NCBI GenBank assembly: GCA_026018925.1 | Contig: JAKSZU010000006.1 | Location: 191,963,449-192,027,448 of the forward strand | Source of the DNA: Tupaia tana | Taxonomy: Eukaryota; Chordata; Mammalia; Scandentia; Tupaiidae | Length of the DNA: 64,000 bases | Direction: 5' to 3' | In this document: positions 33,276 to 44,826 of the stretch, in pieces | Layout: each line of letters starts with the position of its first letter | Position numbering within the stretch: position 1 is the first letter of the stretch | Program-made: the position numbers and the translations under genes | Notes under the pieces: model-generated | Database searches by the model: none | The model's input: only the letters and a program-made list of their open reading frames with translations | Told to the model about the DNA's origin: nothing

Positions 33276-34004
33276 ATAAACAGGAAAAATTGGAGGACAT
33301 AAAAGCAGTGAAGGTACTTAACAAGAATAGGACAGTGTGGAATGGGGGGAGTGAAGAGAAGAGGACAGAGAAAGATAGCAAGAGAACAATAGAGAGGCAG
33401 GACGTCAGTGAGAAACAGATATGGCTTATTACCTGTTGATGATGACATGTATAGTATTCTCAACTGGATTGGTCTCAGAAGTATTTCATGATGGGTAAAG
33501 TCTTTTTACAAGCAAAATGAGAAATAGTGATTGACTGTTTTAAAAAATAATTAGAATAATAATAATAATTGGGAAAATCATAGAAAAGATATTTAATGTT
33601 GAAGCGGGGAGATTACTATCTCTGTATTGACTGACAAGCATGTCATTCCCTTTTGAAAAAGCATTGTAGGGAACCAGCAGTTAGCGTAATGGCTATGTCG
33701 CTGGACACACACGTAGTCGACCGCGGTTCGTGTCCTGGACCCGGTGGCTTAAAACTCACGCCTGGCGCGTGTGGGTGCGTGCCCAAGATCCCGAGAGGAG
33801 AATGGAGGAGAAGGGATTGCGGCGTGACCATCCCCCCTGCGGGGTGATTTCTTGCTTTCTGTCTCTATGTCTCTGTCTGTCTGGTGAGTGCACGCGCCCT
33901 ATAGCGAAAACCTCTCAAAAAAAAAATTGTAATACACTGTAAAGTTATATGTAATCCAATGTAATATAAAGAAGATTATGATGATAATAAAAATAAAAAT
34001 AAAT
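33276..34004 (+). mobile_element. L1 3' end, split by a t-SINE A
   Basis: Purine-rich GGGGGGAGTGAAGAGAAGAG, CTGTTGATGATGACATGTAT, CAACTGGATTGG, then after the SINE TACACTGTAAAGTTATATG and an A-rich end, as in the L1 3' UTRs at 39512 and 51076. A short repeat TAAACAGG near 33277 and 34005 may be its TSD. It lies where the reverse transcriptase part of pol would be expected. Confidence 0.55.
33669..33926 (+). mobile_element. t-SINE A, CpG-rich and young
   Basis: GGAACCAGCAGTTAGCGTAATGG, GTCGACCGCGGTTCGTGTCC, body GGATTGCGGCGTGACC, CCCTATAGCGAAAACCTCTC plus A-run. A box intact, B box with one change (GGTTCGTGTCC). Confidence 0.92.
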
Positions 34005-34089
34005 AGTAAACAGGTTGGCTAAGCATGTGACAAGAGAGAAAATTATAGGACCTAGTCAGAGGAGAGACATGTTGATCAACAACTAAAAG

Positions 34090-34475
34090 TTCTTGTAGCC
34101 ACCCCAAACTCTGCCCTGGACTCTGTCCTCACCCTCCTAAACTCAGGAGAAGGAGGAGAAAAAAATGTACCCACAGGCAGTGGGCTACTGGAGGACCCGA
34201 AGGATGATTGCAATTACCATATGGCAGGCCAATGGTCGCTGAGACCCTTGGACAAGTCATCATAGATCAGGTACACCAGATTACCCACCTGAGAAAGAGC
34301 AAAACTTGCTAGGCTGTTTGGAAGAAAGTTGCTTTGTGCCTGGTCTGGATAGACTTATCAATGGTGTTGTCTCTAGATGTGTTGCTCCTGCACGGGTAAA
34401 TCCTAGAACCCTCAGGCAAGGCTCCCTTGGGAATCAAATTACAGAAGAAAAACTTGGAGAACATTAGAAAAATCT
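34090..34475 (+). pseudogene. pol: pol integrase remnant (zinc-binding domain)
   Basis: Codons from 34247 read LGQVIIDQVHQITHLRKSKT, with His at 34274-34276 and 34286-34288, the HxxxH half of the integrase HHCC zinc site. In another frame, codons from 34375 read RCVAPARVNPR: the first zinc Cys (34378-34380) is kept, while the second position (34387-34389) is proline. In the same frame, LGEH followed by a TAG (34465-34467) fits the entry to the catalytic core. At least one frameshift and two stops. The reverse transcriptase and most of RNase H are absent upstream. Confidence 0.6.
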
Positions 34476-34583
34476 ATGCTATCTAATAGTTCAGTCTCTA
34501 GATGAGATGAGGCTAGCTAATGTAAGACTGACCTGGTTTTACAGATGATCTTTTGCACAAAGTGTTTCAGATAATCTCATTAG

Positions 34584-34586
34584 TAT

Positions 34587-34621
<35 letters not shown>

Positions 34622-34807
34622 TTTGCTAGAAGGTGTATGTGTTCACCAGAAAGAGGCAGAGAAACAGAGAGACAGAAAGGGAGAAAGCACCCTCCAAGGG
34701 GCGTGCATGAACCTGGCATGTTTTTCGAGCTGCTAGGAATGGGATTTGAGCCATTGTAGACCATGTGGGAACTGGCTCTCTTAACCACTAGGCTACAGGG
34801 CTGGCCT
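34584..34807 (-). mobile_element. t-SINE A variant with (TTTA)n tail
   Basis: (TTTA)10, GCTAGAAGGTGTATGTGTTCACC, shortened body, head complement CTACAGGGCTGGCC. TSD TCATTAG at 34577-34583 and 34809-34815. The body lacks the C6/G6 block, so it is intermediate between A and B. Confidence 0.8.
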
Positions 34808-34815
34808 TTCATTAG

Positions 34816-37014
34816 AATTTTAATTGGAATTGCACCTAGAAAAATATTTAGATAAAATTGACATCTGTCTATAGAGAACATTATAGTTTTATTCATGTAT
34901 GGCCTGAATATTTATTGTAAGTCTGCACCTAGGTACTAACCTTTGTTGTCATTGTCAATGGGCTATTTTTTTCACTAGACATCAAACTAGTTTTGAATTG
35001 CCCTTTGACAGACCTTGCATTAGAAGCTTTCAGAAACACTGTTATAATGCCATAAAGCAGAGAAAGATTAAAACCTTAGTTTTAAATAGCTAAAATAAAA
35101 TAGCTAAAAATAGCTTCAATAAAATATGAATTAATGACCTAAAAACATAGGAAAGACAACTTATACTTTCTTTGAAGGTAAAAATTGATCTTTTTCTTTA
35201 AAAATGCTACACATAACAGTGTATTTAAAATTTTGGAGCTGATGCTCATATATCTTTATATTTAAGAATTATTTTAGAAATGTCATTGAATCATCTTTTC
35301 AAATTTGTAGGCATTAATCCTCCTTCAGTAAATTAAATGTTCTTTTTTTCTTTAAATAATAGCCTAAAATTAATATTCCAGGAATAGATGAAAATAACCA
35401 CATATATTAAATCAACATGTTCACTTTCTAAAATAAAACTGAAAAGAACTCAGATACGTCTCGACCAGAAAAAGTAAAATACTCTCATAGATGAATCTGT
35501 AAGGTTTTAGTTTAATTACATATATATATTGTTTTACATAAATTTCATGTTAGTCTTACACAGCCATGAAAAGTTGCATAGCATAGCTATTATGGGGAGA
35601 TGAGAAAACACAAAATGAGTAAAGTTTCCCAAAGGTGTTGCTAAGCCCAACTATTGTTGCTGGGAGAATATGATTACTAATAAATGTGTTCAAAACTAGT
35701 TGAGGGAAAAGCCTCAGTAAGAAGACAGCCAAATTGTAGCCTTCTGAGTATTTCTAAAATGACCATAAGTTTAATATGTTATAGGACTTTTGGGTACTGA
35801 TCGCTGAATTGATTACAGTTTTTGTGATAGGCCAATTTCTTTATGCCCTATTTCAGCTCACAAATATAAACCATAATTCCAACACTGTTATGTTGCCATG
35901 ATCTGAATGAATCTTCCTGTGTAATTTCCACTAATCATTTTTATGCCCCCATCTGTGCAAACGACTCCTTGATATTACCAAGTAACCATCTGCACATTTA
36001 TGGAAAGGCTGTGGAGTGCCTGCTTATGCGAAACCAGCCATACCCCATCCCATCACATGCAGAGTTCACCAAAAGAGTGAGTTTATAAATATTTTTAAAT
36101 GTTCCGTCTTCCATTAAATAAAGATACATGAGGTGACTAATGTAACATAATCGAGCCACATAATACAAGCACCAGCCATAATATTTCAAAGCGACTGTTT
36201 TATTCTTTGTGGGGGAAAAAGGTTTAAAAATTAATGCACAAAATAGGAAATGGTTTTAAAGCTGAGCTAAATTGACAGTTTTGCCTCACAACATTTTCTT
36301 GGAAGATAAAAAGGCAATTTCTGCCAATTTTACAAAAATGCCTCCTTTTCTCTGCCTTAGTTGCCACCCCTTAAGCATTTTTTATCATCTCAGTAGACTA
36401 AGATGCCATTGCTCTAGGGAATAAATGAAGAACTAGTCTCACCATTTGATATTCACTATACTACGCTCTAGTTTTCTAAAACATTTCCAAAGAAAATTCG
36501 TGACATGAAGGACCACAGCTTTTACTCCTGTTTTCACCCCTTCCTTCATCTCACTGGACCCCCCACATCCATAGTCCTATAGGCTATTCAGAGTTTGAAT
36601 GTTTTGATCTTTTTTTTCCACAACAGGTTCCAGTATCTTTTGAAATATTTGAATAAACTTGACAACTGAAATCACATATTTTACTAATTTTCAAATATAT
36701 TTTAGTCTCTAAAATTCTCTTTAATGGATTTACTCAACAGGCTGCATATTTTAACAATCAGCTGTGTGCTTCCTTGATTGTGCTGCATATTTGAATGCTT
36801 AAGGCCTTATACATTTTTTGATTGAGACTCATACTTTAATGAGCCACACAAATTGCGTCTGTACAGAGAGAGGCTTAAAAACTTAGTACTGAAGTGTTTT
36901 GAGGACATACTCTTTGCCTCACATGTGTGTGTGCTATAGTGTGTGTGTATATGTGTTGGAAAAGGTTTTCTGGTGTCTGGGTAGTTGCAGTTAGATGTAA
37001 GCTTTAGGAGAATC
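34816..37014. other. Repeat-poor stretch of 2.2 kb
   Basis: No SINE, L1, LTR or microsatellite of note, in a window where repeats come about every kilobase. Mixed-composition text at 35720-36430 (for example TTATGGAAAGGCTGTGGAG, CATTAAATAAAGATACATG) carries no long frame. Could be unique or conserved non-coding sequence. Confidence 0.4.
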
Positions 37015-37025
37015 CATCTGCTTTA

Positions 37026-37407
37026 TTTTCATTTTTTATACATTCAATCACTGCATATAATTACAGCTTGCAAAATGAATTTTCCCAGCATAAATACACT
37101 GTATATTTGTCCAGTCAAAGCTATTATCATACACATTATCATCAACAGATAATTTTCTCTTTTGTGTCCCTTAAATGTTTTTGCTTCCTTTTCCTCTTGA
37201 TCCCCTTCCTCTCACTCTCCCTCATTTCCACCTTCCTCCCACATTGTCTTTAGTATCTGCAATTGTTCTCCATGGTTTTGTATCTTCCAGTATTTCAGTT
37301 TCTGCCATAGAGTGCAGGCATTCAGTATATTTTAAGTGGGGACATACAATGACTCTCTTGCATAATTTGGTTCACTTCTCTTAGCAGTAAATCTTTCATA
37401 TTCATCA
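37026..37407 (-). mobile_element. L1 3' end with TSD
   Basis: Complement of the local L1 3' UTR: TTATACATTCAATCACTG, ATTACAGCTTGCAAAATG, CCCAGCATAAATACACTG, TGTGTCCCTTAAATG, a CT-rich zone, then CTGCCATAGAGTGCAGGC and AGTGGGGACATACAATG. Exact 11-bp TSD CATCTGCTTTA at 37015-37025 and 37408-37418. Confidence 0.9.
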
Positions 37408-37794
37408 CATCTGCTTTAAACATAAGATTACCATCAATCTCTAGTTCTAAGATAAAGTTTCCACTGATTGAAATAATAAGTTATTTGTTTTTTTTTTTAC
37501 TTTCTGAAATCTCAGTCCCTTGAGATAACACTAACATTTTAGTGACTACTCTTTTTACATCTCTGTGTGCATGTATCTGAATGGACATATAAACTCTCAA
37601 ATATTATAGCATTATAACAACATGTTGAACTCAGTAGGGTAAAAATCAGAAACCAGTTTTATTTTCACTCACAGAAGATCTTCTCAAAAGCTCTAGTGGT
37701 TGTCATTTCTCTGCCTCTTAGCAGCAATGAGGTTGAATCTTAGAGTTTAACCTTTATAAACCATAAAAAGTCTAGTCTATGAGAAATAAGTATT

Positions 37795-38040
37795 TATTTA
37801 TTCTTATTTTAGTTTGGTTTTAGTTTATTTGTTTCTTCCATGAGCAACAGAGGCAGAGCAATGGGTACTCCCAACAGGGCCCTCACACCACAATCTACCT
37901 CTAGCTTCAGCAGCCCTGGATAGGTTGTGTTATTCCTGGCCTATTGAAGGAGGTCTCCAGACACTAACCCAAAACTTTTCCAAAATGTTTATCCTTGCAG
38001 AGCATCATATCTTAGCATTGCACCACAGTCTGGTCTCCTA
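37795..38040 (-). mobile_element. t-SINE C
   Basis: TTTCTTCCATGAGCAACAGAG, CCCAACAGGGCCCTCAC, GGAGGTCTCCAGACACTAACC and AGCATTGCACCACAGTCTGG parallel the copy at 15840-16115. Confidence 0.68.
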
Positions 38041-38213
38041 GTCAATTTAAATCCTATACTCAAGATAAGGTTTCTCTTCTTTCCACAAGTCAAGAAACAG
38101 CAGAAAAAGAAAGTTAAATATGGCCTCTTGTTCAGTCTTCTCTTTCTTCTCTTCCAACTATGATTAAAAGAAAATGAAATTCTGTCATCGGAAAAGAATT
38201 TGTAAACTAAGTA

Positions 38214-38570
38214 AACTAAGCCAGGCACAGAAAAACAAATTCCACACTATCTCACTCATAGGTGGAACCTAAAAGAGTTGATTTCAAAGAAATAGAGAAG
38301 TGTTGCCAAAGGCTGGAGAAGGTAGAGAGGGAAAGGAAAATAAAGAGAGATTAGTCAATAGGTGCAAAATTGCAGAAAGATAAAAAGGAATACCCTCAGG
38401 TCTTTCATTGCATGAGCTGGTGACAACGGTTAACAGTATTTTATTGTATATTTAAAAATAGCTAAAAGAGGATTTTGAATGTTTTCACCACAAACAAATG
38501 ATAAATGTATGACATGATGACTATGCTAAATACCCGGAATTGATTCTTATATCGAAATTGGAAAGAAAGA
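38214..38570 (+). mobile_element. L1 3' end (older L1MA/L1PB-like)
   Basis: AAGCCAGGCACAGAAAAACA, CTCACTCATAGGTGGAACC, GAAGTGTTGCCAAAGGCTGG and ATTGTATATTTAAAAATAGC are the well-known end of an ancestral primate/eutherian L1, unlike the lineage-specific tail in the other copies. Confidence 0.85.
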
Positions 38571-38799
38571 AGAAACATGGTCCACAAATGACATTACTGA
38601 GAACACTGAGAAATTCTCATCACAAAACTATCAGTTTCTTGGATTAGCTATTCAATTCTGGGGCTTGGTTTAAAGATTCAGAAAGGCTTGCACTGATCAC
38701 TTATAAATTGTGGTAGTCAGGCAAAAAATATCAGTATGTATATTAGTTTTACTTTAAGGTATCTGCATTTATCTTTCAGAAAATAAAATTTTATTGATT

Positions 38800-38927
38800 C
38801 ATATTTTTTAAAGATCTTTGTTATAGGGCACGTATGCTTGCCAGAGAGACAGAGAGCAAACAATCATGCCACAATATCTTTTCTTCCATTCTCCTCTCAG
38901 GATTTTGGGCAGGCATACACACACACC

Positions 38928-38967
<40 letters not shown>

Positions 38968-39045
38968 ATGCCCAGGTCCGGGATTCGAACTGCAGTTGAC
39001 TACATGGGAATCCAGTGATTTAACTATTATATCATTTCCTAGTAT
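38800..39045 (-). mobile_element. t-SINE A with internal TG expansion
   Basis: AGATCTTTGTTATAGGGCACG, shortened GA-rich part, CCATTCTCCTCTCAGGATTTTGGG, (TG)n, GGTCCGGGATTCGAACTGCAG. The head end (ATTTCCTAGTA) is eroded. Confidence 0.82.
38932..38966. repeat. (TG)n inside a SINE
   Basis: Seventeen TG units, grown from the GTGTGTGCGTGC part of the SINE body. Confidence 0.93.
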
Positions 39046-39422
39046 CCATATTTGTAATTACTTTAACAATTGTTTGCCTGGGTTAGAAATGAGATTTTAT
39101 TAGGATAGTGAAGATAGTGTATCTACAATAAATTGGCAACAATATATCATTTCAGTTATCATAATAAAAATGATTGTTAACTCTCACAAATTATCCAGCA
39201 ACATTGAAACAGATACTCAAGTGCAATCTTTGATTTGTGTGTTACTTAGAAACTCTTGGGAGGAAATATAGCCACAAATATTATTTATAATATTTTTTAT
39301 CAGCTCCCTACAGAATGAACAATGGGGTGTTATTGTTTGTATAATTATTCATTCTTCTGTTAAAGGAAACTGCATCAAGTATCTTATAAAGCCAGGTGCT
39401 AGTTTCAAGGATATAGTTATTT

Positions 39423-39484
39423 TAGAAAAAAGAAAAGGAAAAAGAAGGAGAAGGAGGAAAAGGACGAGGAGGAGGAAGAGAAAC
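39423..39484 (+). repeat. Polypurine tract
   Basis: About 60 bp of A/G with a single C and a short flanking T run, GGAGAAGGAGGAAAAGG-type, immediately before the L1 that follows. Confidence 0.9.
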
Positions 39485-39511
39485 ATTGTCCCTGGTATCA
39501 ATAGGTTGTTT

Positions 39512-39835
39512 GTCCCCACTTAATATATACCAAGTGTCTGCACTCTATGAGTGAAACTGATTGACTAAAGGTTGTACAAACACAAGAGATGGGTGTGAAT
39601 GCCAGATGTGGTGTGTGGAGGAGTGGGGCCTGGGGAAGGACATAAGGTGGAGGGATATAGAGGCAGAGTACTGACAGGATGGGGAGGTGTGGTGTTATTG
39701 GTTGACGATATTTTGATCAACTGGACTGGGGAGAAATGTTCACATATTGAAATGTTCACTTTGTAAGCTAAACAATGTGATTGAATGTATGTAAAAAAAA
39801 TTAAAAATAAATAAATAAAAAAACAAAAACAAAAT
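39512..39835 (+). mobile_element. L1 3' end with TSD
   Basis: TCCCCACTTAATATATACC, GTGTCTGCACTCTATGAGTG, ATCAACTGGACTGGGGAG, ATGTGATTGAATGTATG, A-rich tail. Exact 12-bp TSD AATAGGTTGTTT at 39500-39511 and 39836-39847. Confidence 0.9.
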
Positions 39836-39921
39836 AATAGGTTGTTTCATGTGTAATGAACAGTTACATTTATGTTTTTGACTCCTCACAATTCAGTATC
39901 TCTTTGATTTTTTAAATACGT

Positions 39922-40603
39922 TGTTATAGTTTGTCTCATGGTTTATCATCCAAAGTTTAATATTTTGGAATTTGGTCTTAGTTGACAGTGACTGGCTGAC
40001 TCCCAGAAATTCATGTGTTGGGACCTGATTTTACTAATTGTATTATAAAACTATTACAGGAAAACTTCATTTCTTTTTTTGTTTGTTTTTGTTTTTGAGA
40101 TAGGGCACATGTGTTCACTGTAGAGAGAAAGGGGAAGAGAGAACCCATCTCCTCCAGGGGTGGATGGCCATACCACAGTCTCTTCTCCCTTCTCTTCTCT
40201 GGATTTTGGGCACATATGCTCATGGCTCCAGGATTTTTTCCTGTCATTGGGTTCAGGACTTGAGCCACACATTCAGTCATGTGGGATCCGGCCACTTTAA
40301 TTACTACACCACTTGGCTGGCCTGGAAATCTAATTTCTTCATGATTTCTCAGAGGGAAGCCTGATGGAAGCCTCCATGATTGACTTATGGCAGGTATATA
40401 AGCAGAGGGAGCGAGATGAGAATGACAGAGAGAAAGCCACATAGATATACAGTAGAACACACTGTCCTAAAAGTTCTGTCTTCCACCATTTTGTGATATA
40501 GCTGGACTTTATAGCCACTAGAATCATGAGTTATTAAACTATATTTCTTTATAATAACTAGACACAGGTATTTCTGTTAACAGTACAATAACAGACTAAG
40601 ACA
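39922..40603 (+). mobile_element. MaLR (MST/MLT1-like) LTR split by a SINE
   Basis: Begins TGTTATAGTTTGTCTCATGG and GTGTTGGGACCTGATTTTAC. After the SINE it continues GATGGAAGCCTCCATGATTG, TTAAACTATATTTCTTTATA, and ends ACAGACTAAGACA. Edges TG...CA. The 5-bp flanks do not match. Confidence 0.72.
40072..40323 (-). mobile_element. t-SINE A inside the MaLR LTR
   Basis: GAGATAGGGCACATGTGTTC, CATACCACAGTCTCTTCTCC, CACACATTCAGTCATGTGGG, CACCACTTGGCTGGCC. Diverged, no clear TSD. Confidence 0.8.
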
Positions 40604-41236
40604 GATGTTAAATCAGGAAATGTAAAGGGCTTGATATTTTACCCGACTTGCAAGGTGTTATCTTGCTGCAGTTTTCCATATTCTTGTAGAAAAACATGAG
40701 TGTCTGGGTCAGAAACAAAGGTAACTTATCATTGGCAGAAACGACAGTACCTAGAATACCATTTCAGTGATGGTTAGCTGAGCTCTAATTTCCACACTTC
40801 AACATAATTAAGGCAAAATATTGAATGCACCCACAGTGGGAATCCATTATAAGAGAAGAAACCAGAAATTAGAAAGCGCTTGGTCTTGAAAATTCATTCA
40901 TTCAAGAGCTTCTAGCAACCTGCACATCAGGTCCTCTACAGAGACACAGGGAGAGACATAATCTTTACCTCCCTAGAATGTAAGCAAATCTTCTCCAGGA
41001 ATGGGAGGGAAACACCATATATCTTTACTATACTGGAATATAAATAAATCTAAGCAAATTTGGCTATTAATGTCTAGATGTAATTTAATGTGAGGGATGC
41101 ATAGATAACTAACTCCCAACAATGGGAAGGCACTATTATATTTTTTGAGAGTTTAGCACATGAATCAGGAGTTACATTTACAAAGTATGTATAACAAAAA
41201 CTACTTCAAATAAATTTCTACTGAAATTATAGAAAA

Positions 41237-41272
<36 letters not shown>

Positions 41273-41282
41273 TTTCTCTCAT
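41237..41282. repeat. (TC)n microsatellite
   Basis: About 40 bp of CT units with two interruptions. Confidence 0.93.
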
Positions 41283-41446
41283 TCTATCACTTTGTATTTT
41301 CCCCATTGAACAAGTACAAAGGGTAAATTAAAAAGATTAGAAATGCTATATACATCCTTCAAGAGTATAATGAAAATTTAATCAATAACAACTCTTAAAC
41401 ATTGAATTGATGCTGGGCTCTTATGATATGAAGATTAATTTGGCAT

Positions 41447-41448
<2 letters not shown>

Positions 41449-41488
<40 letters not shown>

Positions 41489-41731
41489 AGAGGTTTTACT
41501 ATAGGGCACATGCACTCGCCAGATAGACAGAGACAGAGAGACAGAAAGCGAGAAATCACCCCCCAGGGGGGATGACCACGCCGCAATCCCTTCTCCTCCA
41601 TTCTCCTCTCGGGATCTTGGGCATGCACGCACATGCGCCTGGCGTGAGTTTAAGCCACCGTGTCCAGGACTCGAACCGTGGTCGACTACGTGAGAGTCCA
41701 GCGACATAGCCATTATGCTAACTGCTGGTCC
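41449..41731 (-). mobile_element. t-SINE A, young, long poly-T
   Basis: More than 35 T, GAGAGGTTTTACTATAGGGC, palindrome CCCCCCAGGGGGG intact, CTAACTGCTGGTCC. Exact 13-bp TSD TAATTTGGCATTC at 41436-41448 and 41732-41744. The long homopolymer points to a very recent insertion. Confidence 0.95.
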
Positions 41732-41830
41732 TAATTTGGCATTCCTTTTAACGGGGAACTCAACAATCAACTGGGGGACTGGAGATGGTGAGAGAGGAAA
41801 AGCTGCATAGTGATTAAGAGTACCTGGTTT

Positions 41831-42099
41831 GGGGATGTGCAGATGGCATAGTGGTTACATCGCAGGACTCCCACATAGTTGACCATGATTCGAGTCCCAC
41901 ACCTGGCTGCTTAAAATGCATGCTAGGTGTGTGTGTGCATGTGTGTGTTTGTGTCTGTGCCCAAAATCCCAAGAGAAGAATGGAGGAGAAGAGATTATAA
42001 TGTAACCATCTGTCCTCAGGGGTGATTTCTCACTTTCTGTCTTTCTGTCTCTCTGGGGGTGCACGCACACTACAGAAAAAATCACCCCCTATAAAAAGG
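41831..42099 (+). mobile_element. t-SINE A inside the MIR
   Basis: GGGGATGTGCAGATGGCATAGTGG head, B box GATTCGAGTCCC, (TG)n in body, CACTACAGAAAAAATCACCCCC tail. Confidence 0.85.
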
Positions 42100-42230
42100 G
42101 GCTGCACTCCTACATAGCCAACAATGGTTTGAGTCCCAGACTTCGCAGCTTGCTTTCTCAGTTTCCCCCCTCTCTCTTTTTGTCTCTCTCGGGTCAAATT
42201 AAAATATAATGATAATAAGTAATTTTTTTA
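42100..42230 (+). mobile_element. t-SINE B, head-truncated, fused behind a t-SINE A
   Basis: Starts mid-tRNA (GGGGCTGCACTCCTACATAG), B box GGTTTGAGTCCC, GCTTTCTCAGTTTCCCCCC, GGGTCAAATTAAAATATAAT. The missing A box and lack of spacing suggest a tandem or read-through arrangement. Confidence 0.7.
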
Positions 42231-42559
42231 AAAAAAAGAGTACAAGTTCTGGATAAAGACTTCTTGGTTTTCTTATTAATGATTTAGGCAAGTCATTTAA
42301 CCCTTCTCTAGCTTAGTTATTTCTTTGGTAATGATATCTGTTAATCTATAAAAAGTGCTTAGAATAGTCTATATACTAATACTAAGCACATAATACATCT
42401 TATTTATTATTATGCAATATCCAAATTGATTTCAACTTGGTGAGAAAACATTGTCTACTGTATTTTAAGATTATCTTTAAAGGAGTTAATATTTTCTAAA
42501 ATTATTATATGCATGGTATATATGTATCATATGTATGCATTCATATGTATTAAAGACTA

Positions 42560-44455
42560 TATATATGTTTACTTTTTTGTTTAGTGTTTCTTCTCTTTAG
42601 TATATTTAGAATACAACAGAGATTGTGTTTTTTCATTTTTCCTGTATTTCAGCTCTTAGAAAATTTAGAATCCCAGTATATATCATTGAGTGAAATCTCC
42701 TTAGAGTAATGGTCAGGAAAAGTTTGGAAATCCCAAAGCATACATGTATTAATAAAGCCTAATGTGTTAGTGGTGGAGCTATAGAAAGTAATTGTTGGCT
42801 GGAGATTAAGCGGGAAAGTTATAATATCACCAATTTGCAAAGCGTCTCAGAAAGCCACAGTAAGGAGTTGAGACTTATCTTTAAACAAAGAATTACCATA
42901 AAGGTTTTCCAATAAGAGAACCAGTTACAAATATTTTCCTTATGAAAAACTAGGTCAGCAACATCGAGAATGGATGGAGCATAAAAAGGAATGGATTGCA
43001 TGCACATTACATAGAAAATTATAATACTTCAAGTATGAGATGATAAACACCTGTACTAGACCTCATGGGATGGATTCAAGTGATAGTTTACAGACTTAAC
43101 ATTCTGGATTGATAATAAAAGTGAATAAGAGGGATGAAGCTGTATGGAGTCAACAGAGTCGTTTCAGAGAGTAGCGTGAATATACTCTTTAACTCAATTA
43201 AAACTTTCACTTGATTTCTGGTAAATGTCAAAAGAGTTCCTAATGGTTCTCTAAGGAACTGAAAGTTTAAAGCAGGAGCAGAAGTCAATCCTTCTAGATC
43301 TAGTCAGTGCACCAATTAATACTAAAGTGACTGCCCCTGTAGAAAACTGAAGAAACACAAAGAAACTAGTCTCTTGTCTTACAAGGTGTTAATAAATTTT
43401 ATCACACACACCTAGCCGGCAACCCTTATTATTCCTCTAATTAAAAGACAGCAGTGTTTCAAACCGTGAAGATAAATAAAGAATCCAACCAAAATCTACA
43501 AAATTATAGTTGGAAAAAAAATTATAAATCCATTTAAGCAAAATTTTTCAGTAAAAAATTCAAAATTCCTTTTTATAAGGTTTGAAACACTTTACGATAA
43601 AAGTATATGTGGCAACATTTTCATCTATAACAAAGAACTAAAAGAATTTTCCATCGCATGGAAACTACAATGTTTCAAACCAAAGCATCACGCTGGTAAT
43701 TTAAACTTTAGCCTCAATTCTTAAAGGAAATAATACAGAGTCACAGAAATTAAGAAAGGGTCATGTTTCATTTGGCTCTCTACATGGGAAGCAGCTTTAC
43801 AAGACCAAAAAAGAAAGGACTTTAAAAATAATTCAAAAGGCAAAATTTATTTGATGTGAGACATTCAACTACAGGTCCTCAAGAGTCAATAGAGTTGCTT
43901 GTGAAGAAAGTCATGGATTCAGAGCTTCAGTAACCACTGAAGAATGAACACGAGACTTCTCAAACAAAAGAGATGTCATGTTTGAGTACCAACTTTATGC
44001 TTACACTATTTAAGCTGGAAATTTCTGTATGTTAGTGAGTGTTGAGTGCAAAAACAATACTTGCTTATTGCTTTTTACTGATTCTTTAGTTTGCCCTGGT
44101 TAGGTACTTCTATTTAAATGCTATAAAAATAGATTGTAAAAACAGTAAGGTATCTTTCTTTCTTTAGTAAGGAAGCACCTTCCTGGAAATGCTGAAATAC
44201 CTTTCTATAATTATTGTCCAGAGACCTGAACGGCTTATCCAGAATGAGGGCACTGGTATGATCTGGAGTAAGGTCGAAAAAGAGGTTATGGAATATGTGT
44301 ATAAAGACAATGTTTGCATGTGGCAATCTTCTGCCTGAATTCTCTGCTACTGTTTGCCAGCTGACTTGTGTTAAAGCACTAAACGAAACCAGGGTTCCAT
44401 TTGTATTATAAGAAGATTTAAGTGATGATGGCCATGGAGCATGAATGCACTCATA
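42560..44455. other. Unassigned stretch of 1.9 kb
   Basis: No SINE, LINE or LTR recognised and no credible coding frame. Second-longest repeat-poor part of the window. Confidence 0.4.
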
Positions 44456-44460
44456 GATAG

Positions 44461-44826
44461 TGTCTTAGTTTACTTTTGTGTTGCTAGCATAAATATCCCA
44501 AACTGGGTGATTTATAAAGAAATAGAGGTTTATTTGTACAACTCACAACTCCAGGGGCTGGAGAGTTCAAAGTCATTACAAAGGGGCAGAAAGTAGAACT
44601 TCTGGCAGAGCTGAGTGTGGTATATATGCATGAGTTCCTTTCTCTTGTTCTTGTCTCATTCCCTCTGCTAATAAACCCACCACAGCTCAATTATAGCAGC
44701 CCTGCCTAAAGACCTTATCCCCCGAGAAGAGATTAAGTTTTCACTTAAAGCCTTTATGTTACAATTAAGCCATGGCACATGAATTTTGGGGAACTTAAAA
44801 ACACCATCCACCAAGACCAAAATCTA
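44461..44826 (-). mobile_element. MaLR (MST/MLT1-like) LTR
   Basis: TGTCTTAGTTTACTTTTGTG, CCAAACTGGGTGATTTATAA, AGAAATAGAGGTTTATTTG, AGCAGCCCTGCCTAAAGACC and CACATGAATTTTGGGGAAC: the complement of a MaLR LTR from 3' end to 5' end. Confidence 0.75.

Larger units (their letters stand above)
41798..42400 (+). mobile_element. MIR split by SINE sequence
   Basis: Left part GCTGCATAGTGATTAAGAG (41802-41820) is a MIR head. The right part resumes at 42238: AGAGTACAAGTTCTGG, GGCAAGTCATTTAACCC, TTAGTTATTTCTTTGGTA, AAGTGCTTAGAATAG. AAGAGTAC occurs at both joints, a likely TSD. Confidence 0.7.

Noticed and set aside
27788-34475. An intact or potentially active provirus
   Set aside because: Gag, protease and integrase pieces are interrupted by stops and frameshifts, reverse transcriptase is missing, no envelope gene or 3' LTR was seen, and later insertions interrupt it.
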